A stretch of 64,000 nucleotides of DNA from Solibacillus sp. FSL R5-0449 (GTDB taxonomy: Bacteria; Bacillota; Bacilli; Bacillales_A; Planococcaceae). The stretch is from the NCBI RefSeq assembly GCF_037975215.1, contig NZ_CP150239.1:472001-536000 (forward strand). Direction: 5' to 3'. The position numbers and the translations under genes are program-made. The notes under the pieces were generated by a model. That model was not told the origin of the DNA. It ran no database searches and worked only from the letters and a program-made list of their open reading frames with translations. Of the stretch, positions 54,363-64,000 are shown piece by piece. How positions within the stretch are numbered: the stretch's first letter is position 1; each line of letters starts with the position of its first letter.

Positions 54363-54390
54363 TTGAGCGAGCGTTCAGTCGAATTATAAA
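54363..54390 (+). promoter_or_regulatory. Thiolase operon promoter with TetR-type operator
   Basis: TTGAGC (54363-54368), 16-nt spacer, TATAAA (54385-54390). TGAGCGAGCGTTCA (54364-54377) is an imperfect palindrome of the same TGA-N8-TTCA form as the fadF operator and sits at the same place relative to the promoter. Confidence 0.6.
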
Positions 54391-54526
54391 TTACAGACTG
54401 CATCCGGCATTTTTTATTAGTAAGTGATGGGGATCGATACTAATAGATTAATAGCCTGAAGCAGAACTTCACAATACGGATGGCGAAGTGCAAATTCGGA
54501 TTAATTCAAACAAAGGGGTGTATGGA

Positions 54527-55717
54527 TTGTCAAGAACAGTCATTTTAGACGGCGCAAGAACACCATTCGGAAAATTTGGTGGCGCATTAAGTTCATTAAC
54601 AGCGAGTGATTTAGGCGGAATTGCAATCAAAGAAGCATTGGCAAAGGCGAATGTAGAGGCGGATGCAGTTAACGAAGTCATTATTGGAACTGTATTGCAG
54701 GCAGGGCAAGGGCAAATCCCTTCGCGACAAGCTGCAAATAAAGCGGGAATTCCGTGGAATGTGAAAACTGAAACAATCAACAAAGTATGTGCTTCAGGGA
54801 TGCGCAGTGTAACACTTGCAGATCAGCTTATTCGATTAGGGGACGAAGAAGTGATTGTGGCAGGTGGAATGGAATCAATGTCAAACGCACCGTACTATAT
54901 GCCAAAAGGGAGATTTGGTTTACGTATGGGAGATGCGAGTTTAGTAGACGGCATGATTTATGACGGTTTGTCTTGTGCTTTCCATCCGAAACAAGTGCAT
55001 ATGGGCATTTACGGCAATGAGACAGCGAGCAAGTTTGAGGTTTCCCGTGAACAACAGGATGCATGGGCAGTTCGCAGTCATGAAAAAGCACTTGCAGCGA
55101 TTGACTCAGGGAAATTTGCAGAGGAAATCGTAGCAGTGGAAATTCCACAGCGAAAAGGCGACCCTCTTCGTGTTGAAACAGACGAAGCACCACGAGTAGG
55201 AACAACTTTGGAAACGCTAACAAAATTAAAATCGGCGTTCAGCAGTGACGGCACAATTACAGCCGGAAATGCGCCAGGGGTAAACGACGGAGCATGTGCA
55301 CTAGTTCTAATGAGTGAAGAAAAAGCACAGCAGGAAAACCGACAACCGCTCGCAACAATTCTTGCGCATGCAGAAGTTGGGGTGGCACCGGAAGATTTCC
55401 CGCAAACACCGGGACTTGTAATTAATGAGCTGCTTAAAAAGTCAGGTAAAACATTGGCAGACATTGATCTGATTGAAATCAATGAAGCGTTCGCTGCGGT
55501 TGCTCTAGTAAGCAATCAAATTAGCGGACTGGATGAGAGTAAAGTAAATGTTAACGGGGGAGCAGTAGCATTAGGCCATCCGATTGGAGCAAGTGGTGCA
55601 CGCATTATTTTAACACTTGCTTATGAACTGAAGCGTCGTGGGGGCGGTTTAGGAATTGCGGCAATTTGTTCAGGCGGCGGTCAAGGAGATGCGGTATTAA
55701 TTGAAGTTACAAACTAA
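54527..55717 (+). CDS. Acetyl-CoA C-acyltransferase (thiolase)
   Basis: A 396-residue thiolase. The acyl-accepting Cys is in [10 protein letters not shown], the catalytic His in [18 protein letters not shown] and the second Cys in [11 protein letters not shown]. It releases acetyl-CoA in beta-oxidation or condenses two of them (MmgA-like). Start TTG at 54527 gives the typical N terminus ([18 protein letters not shown]) and has AAAGGGGTG upstream; the frame is open to 54488 without a ribosome binding site. First gene of a six-gene operon. Confidence 0.9.
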   Translation: MSRTVILDGARTPFGKFGGALSSLTASDLGGIAIKEALAKANVEADAVNEVIIGTVLQAGQGQIPSRQAANKAGIPWNVKTETINKVCASGMRSVTLADQLIRLGDEEVIVAGGMESMSNAPYYMPKGRFGLRMGDASLVDGMIYDGLSCAFHPKQVHMGIYGNETASKFEVSREQQDAWAVRSHEKALAAIDSGKFAEEIVAVEIPQRKGDPLRVETDEAPRVGTTLETLTKLKSAFSSDGTITAGNAPGVNDGACALVLMSEEKAQQENRQPLATILAHAEVGVAPEDFPQTPGLVINELLKKSGKTLADIDLIEINEAFAAVALVSNQISGLDESKVNVNGGAVALGHPIGASGARIILTLAYELKRRGGGLGIAAICSGGGQGDAVLIEVTN

Positions 55718-55730
55718 GGGGATGAAATAA

Positions 55731-56585
55731 ATGGCGATTCAAAAAGTAATGGTCATCGGAGCAGGACAAATGGGTTCCGGGATTGCGCAAGTTTGTGCAC
55801 AGGCAGGCTACGATGTCATTTTAAATGATATGAAAGAGGAGTTTTTCGAACGCGGTTTAAATACGATCACGAAAAACTTGGCACGTGATGTTGAAAAGGG
55901 TCGTAAAACAGAAGAAGAAAAAACGGCTGTTTTAGCTCGTATTACGAAATCATTGACGATTGAAGATGCGAAAAGCGCGGACATTATCATTGAAGCGGCT
56001 GTCGAAAATATGGACATTAAACAGTCGATTTTCAAGCAGCTTGATGAACTTGCACCGAAACATGCGATTTTAGCGACAAATACTTCAAGTTTACCGATTA
56101 CTGAAATTGCGGCAGTGACAAAACGTCCGGAGCAAGTAATTGGTATGCACTTTATGAATCCGGTTCCGGTCATGAAGCTTGTGGAAATTATCCGTGGTTT
56201 AGCAACTTCGGATGAAGTATATGAAACGGTTGCAGACATGACAAAGCAACTGGGGAAAACAGGTGTGGAAGTGAATGACTTCCCGGGCTTTATCTCAAAT
56301 CGTATTTTACTGCCGATGATCAATGAAGCGATTTATGCATTGTATGAAGGGGTTGCAACGAAAGAAGCGATTGACGATGTGATGAAAATGGGGATGAATC
56401 ATCCGATGGGGCCATTGACATTGGCTGATTTTATCGGATTGGATACATGCTTATCGATTATGGAAATTTTACACGAAGGACTTGGTGACAGTAAGTATCG
56501 CCCATGTCCGTTATTACGCAAATATGTGGCAGCCGGCTGGTTAGGCAAAAAGAGCGGTCGAGGATTCTACATATACGAAAGCTGA
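55731..56585 (+). CDS. 3-hydroxyacyl-CoA (3-hydroxybutyryl-CoA) dehydrogenase
   Basis: A 284-residue NAD-dependent dehydrogenase. The Rossmann motif is [13 protein letters not shown] (8-20). [19 protein letters not shown] carries the catalytic His-Asn region, and [26 protein letters not shown] is the C-terminal dimer domain. Length and sequence match the short Hbd/MmgB type. ATG with AAGGGGATG upstream, 13 nt after the thiolase. Confidence 0.93.
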   Translation: MAIQKVMVIGAGQMGSGIAQVCAQAGYDVILNDMKEEFFERGLNTITKNLARDVEKGRKTEEEKTAVLARITKSLTIEDAKSADIIIEAAVENMDIKQSIFKQLDELAPKHAILATNTSSLPITEIAAVTKRPEQVIGMHFMNPVPVMKLVEIIRGLATSDEVYETVADMTKQLGKTGVEVNDFPGFISNRILLPMINEAIYALYEGVATKEAIDDVMKMGMNHPMGPLTLADFIGLDTCLSIMEILHEGLGDSKYRPCPLLRKYVAAGWLGKKSGRGFYIYES

Positions 56586-56594
56586 GGGACTTCT

Positions 56595-57731
56595 ATGAAT
56601 TTACAATTTACTGATGAGCAGTTAATGATGCGTAACATGGTCCGCGATTTTGCCAAAACCGAAATTGAGCCATTTATCGAGCAGATGGAAGCGGGCGAGT
56701 TCCCGAGGCATTTGCTGACGAAGATGGGTGAGCTTGGACTGATGGGAATAACGGCACCTGCTGAGTACGGCGGGTCGGAAATGGATTTTACTTCTTATAT
56801 TATCGCGATTCATGAGCTGTCGAAAGTAAGCGCGGTAATGGGCGTTATTTTGTCAGTCCATACTTCTGTCGGCACAAACCCGATTTTATATTTTGGCAAT
56901 GAGGACCAAAAGCAAAAATATGTACCAAAGCTGGCAAGTGGAGAATCAATCGGAGCATTTTGTTTAACGGAGCCTAGTGCAGGCAGTGATGCAGGTTCAC
57001 TGAAAACAAAGGCAGTACGAGACGGCGATCACTACGTATTGGACGGCGCAAAAGTGTTCATTACAAATGGCGGGGAAGCTGACGTGTATATCGTTTTTGC
57101 TTCTACAAATCCGGAAGCTGGTTCACGCGGAATTTCAGCATTTATCGTAGAAAAAGGTACACCGGGTCTGATCATCGGAAAAGACGAACGGAAAATGGGA
57201 CTGCACGGCTCACGGACGGTTCAGCTAACATTTGAAAACATGCGTGTACCTGCAGAAAACCTGCTCGGGCAAGAAGGAGAAGGCTTTAAAATCGCCATGG
57301 CCAACTTGGATGTAGGTCGAATCGGAATCGCAGCTCAAAGTTTAGGCATTGCCGAAGCTGCACTCGAAGCGGCGACTGCTTATGCAAAAGAGCGTATCCA
57401 GTTCGGAAAACCAATCGCCAAGCAGCAAGGGGTCGGCTTTAAACTTGCCGATATGGCAACAGCGGTCGAAGCCGCGAAACTGCTCGTTTACCGTGCAGCA
57501 AATATGCGCAATGAAGGGCTGTCATGCGGAAAAGAGGCCTCAATGGCAAAACTGTTCGCGTCTCAAACAGCAATGGATACAGCGATCGAAGCCGTACAAA
57601 TTTTCGGAGGCTACGGCTATACCGAAGACTACCCGGTAGAACGCTATTTCCGCGACGCAAAAGTAACGCAAATTTATGAAGGCACAAGCGAAATCCAACG
57701 CATCGTTATTAGTAAGCATGTGATTGGGTGA
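56595..57731 (+). CDS. Acyl-CoA dehydrogenase (first of two)
   Basis: A 378-residue FAD acyl-CoA dehydrogenase of the short/branched-chain type. FCLTEPSAGSDAG and FITNGGEADVYIVFAST are the FAD and acyl-binding segments, and the catalytic Glu is in IYEGTSEIQR near the C terminus. The paralogue that follows is similar in length and sequence, suggesting tandem duplication with different chain-length preferences. 9 nt after the dehydrogenase gene; GAGGGAC ribosome binding site. Confidence 0.92.
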   Translation: MNLQFTDEQLMMRNMVRDFAKTEIEPFIEQMEAGEFPRHLLTKMGELGLMGITAPAEYGGSEMDFTSYIIAIHELSKVSAVMGVILSVHTSVGTNPILYFGNEDQKQKYVPKLASGESIGAFCLTEPSAGSDAGSLKTKAVRDGDHYVLDGAKVFITNGGEADVYIVFASTNPEAGSRGISAFIVEKGTPGLIIGKDERKMGLHGSRTVQLTFENMRVPAENLLGQEGEGFKIAMANLDVGRIGIAAQSLGIAEAALEAATAYAKERIQFGKPIAKQQGVGFKLADMATAVEAAKLLVYRAANMRNEGLSCGKEASMAKLFASQTAMDTAIEAVQIFGGYGYTEDYPVERYFRDAKVTQIYEGTSEIQRIVISKHVIG

Positions 57732-57770
57732 CGTACACCTTCTACTATATAAAAAAGGGGACATGGGGAA

Positions 57771-58907
57771 ATGAACTTTCAATTATCAGAAGAACACCAA
57801 CAATTACGCGAAATGATTCGCGATTTTGCAATCAATGAAGTAGCACCAACAGCAGAGCACCGCGATGAGCATGAAGAATTTGACCGCGGTATTTTCGATA
57901 AAATGGCTGAGCTTGGCTTAACAGGGATTCCTTGGCCGGAAGAATACGGCGGGGCAGGCTTTGACTACTTGGCATACTGTATCGCAGTTGAGGAATTATC
58001 ACGTGTTTGTGCATCAACAGGGGTAACACTGTCAGCACATACATCACTTGCAGGCTGGCCTATCTTTAAATTCGGTAACGAAGAACAAAAGCAAAAATAT
58101 CTTCGTCCAATGGCAGAAGGTAAAAAAATCGGAGCTTACGGCTTAACAGAGCCAGGTTCAGGCAGTGATGCAGGCGGAATGAAAACATATGCCGTAAAAG
58201 ACGGCGACGACTATATTTTAAACGGTTCGAAAATCTTCATCACAAATGGTGGGGTAGCAGATATTTATGTAGTATTTGCTGTAACTGACCCTGAAGCGAA
58301 AAATGGTACGACTGCATTTATCGTTGAAGCGGACTACCCAGGTTTCTCTGTAGGGAAAAAAGAGAAGAAACTAGGAATTCGTTCATCTCCAACGACAGAA
58401 ATCATCTTTGACAACTGCCGTGTACCGAAAGAAAACGTACTAGGCGAAGAAGGTCAAGGGTTCATTATCGCTATGAAAACACTTGATGGCGGACGTAACG
58501 GAATTGCAGCTCAAGCAGTAGGTATTGCACAAGGTGCATTGGATGCGGCAGTTGACTATGCAAAAGAGCGCGTTCAATTCGGCAAGCCGATTACAGCAAA
58601 CCAAGGTGTATCATTCAAGTTGGCGGATATGGCAACGGAAATCGAAGCTTCTCGTTTATTGACGTACCAGGCAGCATGGTTGGAATCAAACGACTTACCA
58701 TACGGAAAAGCATCGGCAATGGCAAAACTGCTTGCAGGTGATACAGCGATGAAAGTAACGACAGAAGCTGTTCAAGTATTCGGCGGCTACGGCTATACGA
58801 AGGACTACCCGGTAGAGCGTTATATGCGCGATGCAAAAATCACGCAAATTTATGAAGGTACTCAAGAAATCCAACGCCTCGTAATTTCGCGTATGATTAC
58901 GAAATAG
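57771..58907 (+). CDS. acdA: Acyl-CoA dehydrogenase (second of two, AcdA-like)
   Basis: A 378-residue acyl-CoA dehydrogenase. [30 protein letters not shown] and [10 protein letters not shown] (catalytic Glu) are present. In B. subtilis acdA lies between fadF (ywjF) and rpoE, matching this place. Likely short-chain or isobutyryl/butyryl substrates, given the mutase downstream; this is inference. AAGGGG and GGGGAA precede the ATG. Followed after 3 nt by the TetR gene. Confidence 0.9.
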   Translation: MNFQLSEEHQQLREMIRDFAINEVAPTAEHRDEHEEFDRGIFDKMAELGLTGIPWPEEYGGAGFDYLAYCIAVEELSRVCASTGVTLSAHTSLAGWPIFKFGNEEQKQKYLRPMAEGKKIGAYGLTEPGSGSDAGGMKTYAVKDGDDYILNGSKIFITNGGVADIYVVFAVTDPEAKNGTTAFIVEADYPGFSVGKKEKKLGIRSSPTTEIIFDNCRVPKENVLGEEGQGFIIAMKTLDGGRNGIAAQAVGIAQGALDAAVDYAKERVQFGKPITANQGVSFKLADMATEIEASRLLTYQAAWLESNDLPYGKASAMAKLLAGDTAMKVTTEAVQVFGGYGYTKDYPVERYMRDAKITQIYEGTQEIQRLVISRMITK

Positions 58908-58910
58908 CCT

Positions 58911-59546
58911 ATGGCGAAAAATGATAAGCTGCACGTCCAATCGTCAATAAAAGATGAAAATAAAATTATCGCACGCCGTCAGCAAATTATCGATGCCGGT
59001 GTGAAGCTTTTCAAAGAAAAAGGATTCCATCGTGCAACGACAAGGGAACTTGCAAAAGCGGCCGGTTTTTCTATCGGGACTCTATATGAATATATTCGTA
59101 CGAAAGAAGACGTCTTATTTTTAGTATGTGACAATATTTTCAATGAAGTAACGAAATGCCTAACTGACTTCCCTTCCGATACGGGTACAATCGAAGGCTT
59201 GAAACAGGCAATCCGTCAATATTATTTGCTTATTGATCAAATGCCGGAAGAGTTTACGATTATGTACCAGGAAACGAAGTCATTGCCAAAAGCCGCGATG
59301 CATTACATTCTCGATAAGGAACTTGAAATGGTCGCAATTTTTGAACGCATATTAAAAGATTGTGTAGCGGCCGGCAATTTATCGCTGTCTGAAGATGCAA
59401 TCTATTTAGCGGCAAACCACATCGTCGTACAAGGACAAAGTTGGGCATTCCGTAAGTGGGCACTGCAAAAACGATATACGATCGATCAATATATAAACTT
59501 GCAAACGACAATGTTTTTACAAGGCATTATGCAGTTTGAAAATTAG
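58911..59546 (+). CDS. TetR/AcrR family regulator of the acyl-CoA operon
   Basis: A 211-residue repressor. The N-terminal HTH (about residues 20-66: [51 protein letters not shown]) is a standard TetR DNA-binding domain, and the C-terminal domain would bind an effector, likely an acyl-CoA. No good ribosome binding site precedes the ATG, which is 3 nt past the upstream stop, so translation is probably coupled. It is the best local candidate to bind the TGA-N8-TTCA operators upstream of fadF and the thiolase. Confidence 0.87.
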   Translation: MAKNDKLHVQSSIKDENKIIARRQQIIDAGVKLFKEKGFHRATTRELAKAAGFSIGTLYEYIRTKEDVLFLVCDNIFNEVTKCLTDFPSDTGTIEGLKQAIRQYYLLIDQMPEEFTIMYQETKSLPKAAMHYILDKELEMVAIFERILKDCVAAGNLSLSEDAIYLAANHIVVQGQSWAFRKWALQKRYTIDQYINLQTTMFLQGIMQFEN

Positions 59547-59638
59547 GAAAGGAGAATCGCCATGTAGAGCAACTATTTATACAGTTTGCTTCGCATGGTG
59601 ATTTTTCATTATTTCAGCATAACAAAGGGGTTATTAAA

Positions 59639-62600
59639 ATGGGGAAAACTGAAGTATACAAACCAAAGAATCATATACGCTTTGTCACAGCATCTAGTCT
59701 TTTTGATGGGCATGATGCTTCAATTAATATTATGCGCCGAATTTTACAGTCAAGCGGAGCGGAAGTGATTCACTTAGGGCATAACCGTTCAGTTGAAGAA
59801 GTGGTGAATGCAGCGATTCAGGAAGATGCGCAAGGGGTGGCACTATCTTCATATCAAGGCGGTCATATCGAGTATTTCAAATATATGTACGATCTGCTTC
59901 GCGAAAAGGGGGCACCGCATATTAAAATTTACGGTGGCGGTGGTGGTGTAATATTGCCGCGCGAAATTAAAGAACTGCATGATTACGGAATCGCCGGTAT
60001 TTTTTCACCGGAAGATGGGCGCCAATTAGGTTTACAAGGAATGATCAACAAAAAGCTTGAAGGTGCTGATTTTTCAACACTAAAAGGAAATTACAAAGAA
60101 CTTTTAAATAAGCTGACGACCGATACACCGGAAATTTTGGCGAATTTAATTACAGCTGCCGAAAATGGCGGAGATCCGGAAATTGAAGAAATGCTGCAGC
60201 TTGCACGAACTAAAAGTTTAAACACACCGGTAATTGGGATTACAGGTACAGGCGGTGCAGGGAAATCTTCGTTAACAGACGAATTGATTCGCCGATTCCT
60301 GCAAGAATTCCCGGATAAAAAACTTGCGATTATTTCAGTCGATCCGACAAAACAAAAAACGGGCGGTGCTTTATTAGGTGACCGTATTCGCATGAATGCC
60401 ATCTTTAACAACCGTGTTTATATGCGCAGTTTGGCAACACGCGGATCCCATACGGAATTATCAAGTTCAATTGGGGATGTGCTCGATGTTGTGCGTACAG
60501 CAGGATTTGATCTGATCCTTGTTGAAACAAGTGGTATCGGGCAAGGCGATGCCGAGATTACAAAATATACAGATCTATCAATGTATGTAATGACGAGCGA
60601 ATTCGGAGCCCCAACACAGCTTGAAAAAATCGACATGATCGATTTTGCGGATTTGATTGCGATCAATAAGTTTGAACGCAAAGGCTCTGAAGATGCATTG
60701 CGCCAAGTTCAGAAACAATACCAGCGTTCACGTGAGCTATGGGAAGAACCACTTGATCATATGCCCGTATTCGGGACGATTGCTTCACAGTTCAACGATT
60801 TAGGGACAAATTCATTATTTGCTGCACTTGTAGCGAAAATTAATGAGAAGTTCGGCTTGGACTGGGAAACTTCGTATGAGCAATTTGTCAAAACACAAAA
60901 GCAAAACATCGTTATTCCGAATGACCGTCGCTATTATTTACGTGAAATCTCGGAAACAATCAGAAACTATCATAAGCATGCAGAACAGCAGGCAGCACTT
61001 GCGACAAAATGGTATCAGCTTGAAGGAACAAAAGCACTGCTTGCAGAGAGTGAAACAGCGTTAATTGCTTCAATTGATTCTTTACTGGAAGGCGTTCAAA
61101 ATGAATTAACTGCGGAGTCAAAGCGTATACTGAAAAATTGGAATGCTTTAAAAGAAGCGTATGCTGGCGACGAACTGATTACGAAAGTACGTGACAGGGA
61201 GATTAAAACAATTTTACGTACCGAGTCGCTTTCAGGCTTGAAAATTCCGAAAGTCGCGCTGCCGAACTTTAAAGATTACGGCGAAATTTTACGCTGGGTG
61301 TATAAGGAAAATGTACCAGGTGAATTCCCGTATACAGCAGGTGTTTTCCCGTTCAAACGAGAAGGTGAAGATCCGAAACGTCAATTTGCCGGTGAAGGTA
61401 CTCCTGAGCGTACAAATAAACGTTTCCACTACTTATCAAAAGATGACGATGCGAAGCGTTTGTCGACGGCATTTGATTCTGTAACGTTATATGGAGAAGA
61501 TCCGCATACACGTCCTGATATTTACGGAAAAGTCGGGGAGTCTGGCGTAAGCGTATGTACATTGGAAGATATGAAAAAACTATATGCGGGCTTTGATCTA
61601 TGTGCACCTTCTACATCTGTATCGATGACAATTAATGGTCCGGCACCGATTATTCTGGCTATGTTTATGAATACAGCAATCGATCAGCAAGTGCAAAAGC
61701 GCGAGCAGGAACTTGGCCGTACTTTAACAGTCGAAGAATTTACAGAAACACGTGAACAAACATTGCAGGTTGTGCGCGGTACCGTACAGGCGGATATTTT
61801 AAAAGAGGATCAGGGGCAAAATACATGTATCTTCTCAACTGAATTTGCGCTGCGTATGATGGGCGATATCCAGCAATATTTCATCGATCATAAAGTACGA
61901 AACTATTACTCGGTATCCATTTCGGGCTATCATATTGCCGAAGCCGGGGCAAATCCGATTTCACAGCTTGCATTTACATTGGCAAACGGCTTTACGTATG
62001 TCGAGTATTATTTAAGCCGCGGTATGAATATCGATGATTTTGCACCGAACCTAAGTTTCTTCTTCTCGAACGGTCTGGACCCTGAGTATACAGTCATCGG
62101 TCGTGTAGCCCGCCGCATCTGGGCTGTTGTTATGCGTGAAAAATACGGCGCAAATGAACGCTCGCAGAAGCTGAAATACCATATTCAAACATCGGGCCGC
62201 AGTCTGCACGCACAGGAAATCGACTTCAATGATATTCGTACAACATTACAGGCATTAATGGCATTGCAGGATAACTGTAACTCACTGCATACAAATGCGT
62301 ACGATGAGGCAATTACAACGCCTACAGAAGAATCGGTACGCCGCGCGATGGCAATTCAAATGATTATTACAAAAGAACACGGCTTATCGAAAAATGAAAA
62401 CCCGTTACAAGGGGCATTTATTATTGAGGAGCTTACACAGCTGGTGGAGCAAGCGGTGCTGGAAGAGTTCGACCGCATGAATGATCGCGGCGGGGTGCTT
62501 GGTGCGATGGAAACACAGTATCAGCGCGGAAAAATCCAGGAAGAATCGATGCATTATGAGCATTTAAAACATTCAGGACAACTGCCGATTATTGGCGTGA

Positions 62601-62881
62601 ACACATATTTAAACCCGAATCCGCCATCAGAAGAAGCAATCAATAACATGGAGATCGCACGTGCTTCAAAAGAAGAAAAAGATTTGCAAATTGCAAACTT
62701 GGCAAGCTTTAAAGAGGCGAATGCGGACAATAGCCAAAAAGCGCTTGACCGTTTAAAGGAAGTTGCTAAAACAGGCGGCAATATTTTTGAAGAATTAATG
62801 GAGACGGTGAAAGTAGCGAGCCTTGGCCAAATTACTCAGGCGCTTTATGAAGTAGGCGGGCAGTACCGCCGAAATATGTAA
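59639..62881 (+). CDS. icmF: Fused acyl-CoA mutase, IcmF type (B12 domain, G-protein chaperone, mutase)
   Basis: A 1080-residue adenosylcobalamin-dependent mutase. Order of domains: B12-binding domain (about 12-145; DGHDASI is the Asp-x-His loop), MeaI-type GTPase chaperone (about 190-420; Walker [10 protein letters not shown] near residue 203) and the TIM-barrel acyl-CoA mutase domain (about 540-1060; [58 protein letters not shown]). This N-to-C order is that of IcmF, isobutyryl-CoA/n-butyryl-CoA mutase, not methylmalonyl-CoA mutase. Isovaleryl/pivalyl activity is reported in the family. AAAGGGG precedes the ATG. Confidence 0.92.
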   Translation: MGKTEVYKPKNHIRFVTASSLFDGHDASINIMRRILQSSGAEVIHLGHNRSVEEVVNAAIQEDAQGVALSSYQGGHIEYFKYMYDLLREKGAPHIKIYGGGGGVILPREIKELHDYGIAGIFSPEDGRQLGLQGMINKKLEGADFSTLKGNYKELLNKLTTDTPEILANLITAAENGGDPEIEEMLQLARTKSLNTPVIGITGTGGAGKSSLTDELIRRFLQEFPDKKLAIISVDPTKQKTGGALLGDRIRMNAIFNNRVYMRSLATRGSHTELSSSIGDVLDVVRTAGFDLILVETSGIGQGDAEITKYTDLSMYVMTSEFGAPTQLEKIDMIDFADLIAINKFERKGSEDALRQVQKQYQRSRELWEEPLDHMPVFGTIASQFNDLGTNSLFAALVAKINEKFGLDWETSYEQFVKTQKQNIVIPNDRRYYLREISETIRNYHKHAEQQAALATKWYQLEGTKALLAESETALIASIDSLLEGVQNELTAESKRILKNWNALKEAYAGDELITKVRDREIKTILRTESLSGLKIPKVALPNFKDYGEILRWVYKENVPGEFPYTAGVFPFKREGEDPKRQFAGEGTPERTNKRFHYLSKDDDAKRLSTAFDSVTLYGEDPHTRPDIYGKVGESGVSVCTLEDMKKLYAGFDLCAPSTSVSMTINGPAPIILAMFMNTAIDQQVQKREQELGRTLTVEEFTETREQTLQVVRGTVQADILKEDQGQNTCIFSTEFALRMMGDIQQYFIDHKVRNYYSVSISGYHIAEAGANPISQLAFTLANGFTYVEYYLSRGMNIDDFAPNLSFFFSNGLDPEYTVIGRVARRIWAVVMREKYGANERSQKLKYHIQTSGRSLHAQEIDFNDIRTTLQALMALQDNCNSLHTNAYDEAITTPTEESVRRAMAIQMIITKEHGLSKNENPLQGAFIIEELTQLVEQAVLEEFDRMNDRGGVLGAMETQYQRGKIQEESMHYEHLKHSGQLPIIGVNTYLNPNPPSEEAINNMEIARASKEEKDLQIANLASFKEANADNSQKALDRLKEVAKTGGNIFEELMETVKVASLGQITQALYEVGGQYRRNM

Positions 62882-63043
62882 GTTTTATTGATAGTAGCAT
62901 GCGGAAAACAACTTAATAACTAGCCTTATTTACTTAGTTATTAGAAAAAAATGCAAAAAAATGAACTTAGAATACCACGAGTGCGGGAAATTTCGTTATA
63001 CTAGTAACTACATGGACGATCTGATGAAGGAAGGTGCGTAATA

Positions 63044-63202
63044 GTGCAACAGTATGTACATTATATTTTAATTTTAGCATGCCTAATCGCCACCTTCTTT
63101 TTATATAACCGACAACTAGCAGCAATCCCTTTGCTGCTTTTATCCTTCATTTTATTTTATGTTGCGTATAAAAAAGTAACAAATTTAAAAAACAAGAAAT
63201 GA
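63044..63202 (+). CDS. Small two-TM membrane protein upstream of rpoE
   Basis: A 52-residue frame starting GTG (MQQYVHYILILACLIATFFL) and ending YKKVTNLKNKK. It has two hydrophobic helices (about residues 5-20 and 26-42) and a basic C terminus. GGAAGGTG lies upstream at fair spacing. Family not recognised; possibly a DUF-type small membrane protein. The surrounding gap (62882-63398) contains a TAATAACTA/TAGTTATTA stem near 62913-62943 and a TATAAT-like -10 near 63229 that may serve rpoE. Confidence 0.55.
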   Translation: MQQYVHYILILACLIATFFLYNRQLAAIPLLLLSFILFYVAYKKVTNLKNKK

Positions 63203-63398
63203 AACTAGCATAGTGATAGCATGTTTGTATATAATGGGTATTATGCTTATATCCACCCAGTTGATGTACAAGCTTCAGCGGAAGAACGGGTATAAGATTT
63301 TCGGCAGATGTTAAGGATTTGGAAGACGAATCCAAACGCAATTACGCCGAGTCGTAATTGATAAATAGACATGTAAGAATGGAAAGGACGTGCACGAT

Positions 63399-63980
63399 TT
63401 GAACTTTCGTGGTATGACAGATGAACAATTAGCAGAAGAGTCATTAATCGACTTAGCATACGCACTACTAGAAGATAAAAAACAAGCAATGCCGTTAAAT
63501 GAATTATTAAAAGGAATTCAAGCTTTAAATGGTATTTCGGATGAAGAATTAAAATCTCGTTTAGTACAATTTTATACAGACTTAAACGTAGAAGGCCGTT
63601 TCTTATTGAACCATGAAAATGGCTGGGGTTTACGTGAGTGGTATAAAGTAGAAACAATCGAAGAAGAAACAGCGCCAACAATCAAGACACGTAAGAAGAA
63701 AGCAAAAGCTGTTGACGACGAAGACGAAGATGAAATTATCGACCTTGAAGAAGAGGATGTATTATTCGAGGAAGACTATGATGAATTCGTTGACGACGAT
63801 GAAGAAGAGGAAGAAGTGGATGAGGACATCGACTTCGTTGAAGAAGACATTGAAGAAATCGATTCTGACATCGATGAAGAAATAATCGATGAAGATGATA
63901 CATTTATCATCGAGGATGATGAAGAAGAATTAGAAGAAGAGCTAGATGAGGAATTAGAAGAAGACGAAGATATAAAATAA
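63399..63980 (+). CDS. rpoE: RNA polymerase delta subunit
   Basis: A 193-residue protein of the Gram-positive delta family. The folded N-terminal HARE-HTH domain (about 1-90: LIDLAYALLEDKKQAMPLNELLKGIQAL ... QFYTDLNVEGRFLLNHENGWGLREWY) is followed by a Lys patch and a long disordered tail almost wholly of Asp/Glu, as expected. Delta increases recycling and promoter specificity of RNA polymerase. TTG at 63399 lies 10 nt after AAAGGA; the GTG at 63390 is too close. pyrG would be expected beyond the window. Confidence 0.95.
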   Translation: MNFRGMTDEQLAEESLIDLAYALLEDKKQAMPLNELLKGIQALNGISDEELKSRLVQFYTDLNVEGRFLLNHENGWGLREWYKVETIEEETAPTIKTRKKKAKAVDDEDEDEIIDLEEEDVLFEEDYDEFVDDDEEEEEVDEDIDFVEEDIEEIDSDIDEEIIDEDDTFIIEDDEEELEEELDEELEEDEDIK

Positions 63981-64000
63981 GATTTCCGCATTGGAAATTG

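Noticed and set aside
63776-63991. Poly-serine minus-strand frame
   Set aside because: It is the antisense of the Asp/Glu-rich tail of rpoE.

Overview
The window reads as a chromosomal segment of a low-to-moderate GC, endospore-forming member of the Bacillales, most likely in the Planococcaceae (Solibacillus/Lysinibacillus-like). The grounds are strong AGGAGG ribosome binding sites with frequent TTG/GTG starts, sigma-A promoters, spore genes (gerQ, rsfA, a pbpG-type PBP), bacillithiol and coproheme-type haem synthesis genes, and gene order resembling the Bacillus subtilis ywd-ywf-ywh-ywi-ywj region (ung, ywdI, ywdK, gerQ, hemQ, lipL, rsfA, ywfO, ywhB, ywhD, pbpG, speB, ywiB, argS, fadF, acyl-CoA dehydrogenase, rpoE). 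The genus assignment is inference. There are no rRNA, tRNA, prophage, IS or CRISPR features.

Layout. 1-7.5 kb: divergent methionine-salvage pair mtnE/mtnU, a LexA-controlled Y-family polymerase with its YolD-like partner, a threonine dehydrogenase-like epimerase and an acyl-CoA synthetase. 7.6-17.4 kb: a tryptophan block. A tRNA-Trp T-box leader drives an operon in which trpD, C, F, B and A overlap by 4 nt or less, but the first gene is a 327-residue TrpE homologue that keeps the Trp-binding motifs and lacks the catalytic ones. It is followed by queT under a preQ1-I riboswitch and an ABC importer (lipoprotein, permease, ATPase). 17.5-29.5 kb: ilvA, an SDR, a YjiH-family membrane protein, bshB2/yojF, pdxK, the ung cluster, an M20 amidohydrolase plus chemoreceptor, a strange 21-bp periodic array, and gerQ. 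29.7-45.8 kb: housekeeping and spore genes (hemQ, lipL, rsfA, ywfO, pbpG, speB), an SGNH hydrolase and an acyltransferase separated by a composite inverted repeat, two tandem GGDEF membrane proteins (one frameshifted in a homopolymer), ywiB and argS. 46-51.8 kb: an acyl-CoA dehydrogenase, then a cobalamin riboswitch driving btuF-btuC-btuD::cbiZ and a PduO-type adenosyltransferase. 51.9-62.9 kb: a fatty/branched acid degradation block: fadF, thiolase, 3-hydroxyacyl-CoA dehydrogenase, two acyl-CoA dehydrogenases, a TetR regulator and a fused acyl-CoA mutase (IcmF type). The window ends with a small membrane protein and rpoE.

How it fits together. The B12 importer and adenosyltransferase supply adenosylcobalamin, the cofactor of the downstream mutase. 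Similar TGA-N8-TTCA palindromes in the promoters of fadF and of the thiolase operon suggest one TetR-type repressor, plausibly the one encoded in the cluster, controls both. The Trp T-box, preQ1-I riboswitch, cobalamin riboswitch and LexA box give four visible regulatory inputs. A dispersed element of about 100 bp occurs three times in intergenic positions, each time followed by a hairpin.
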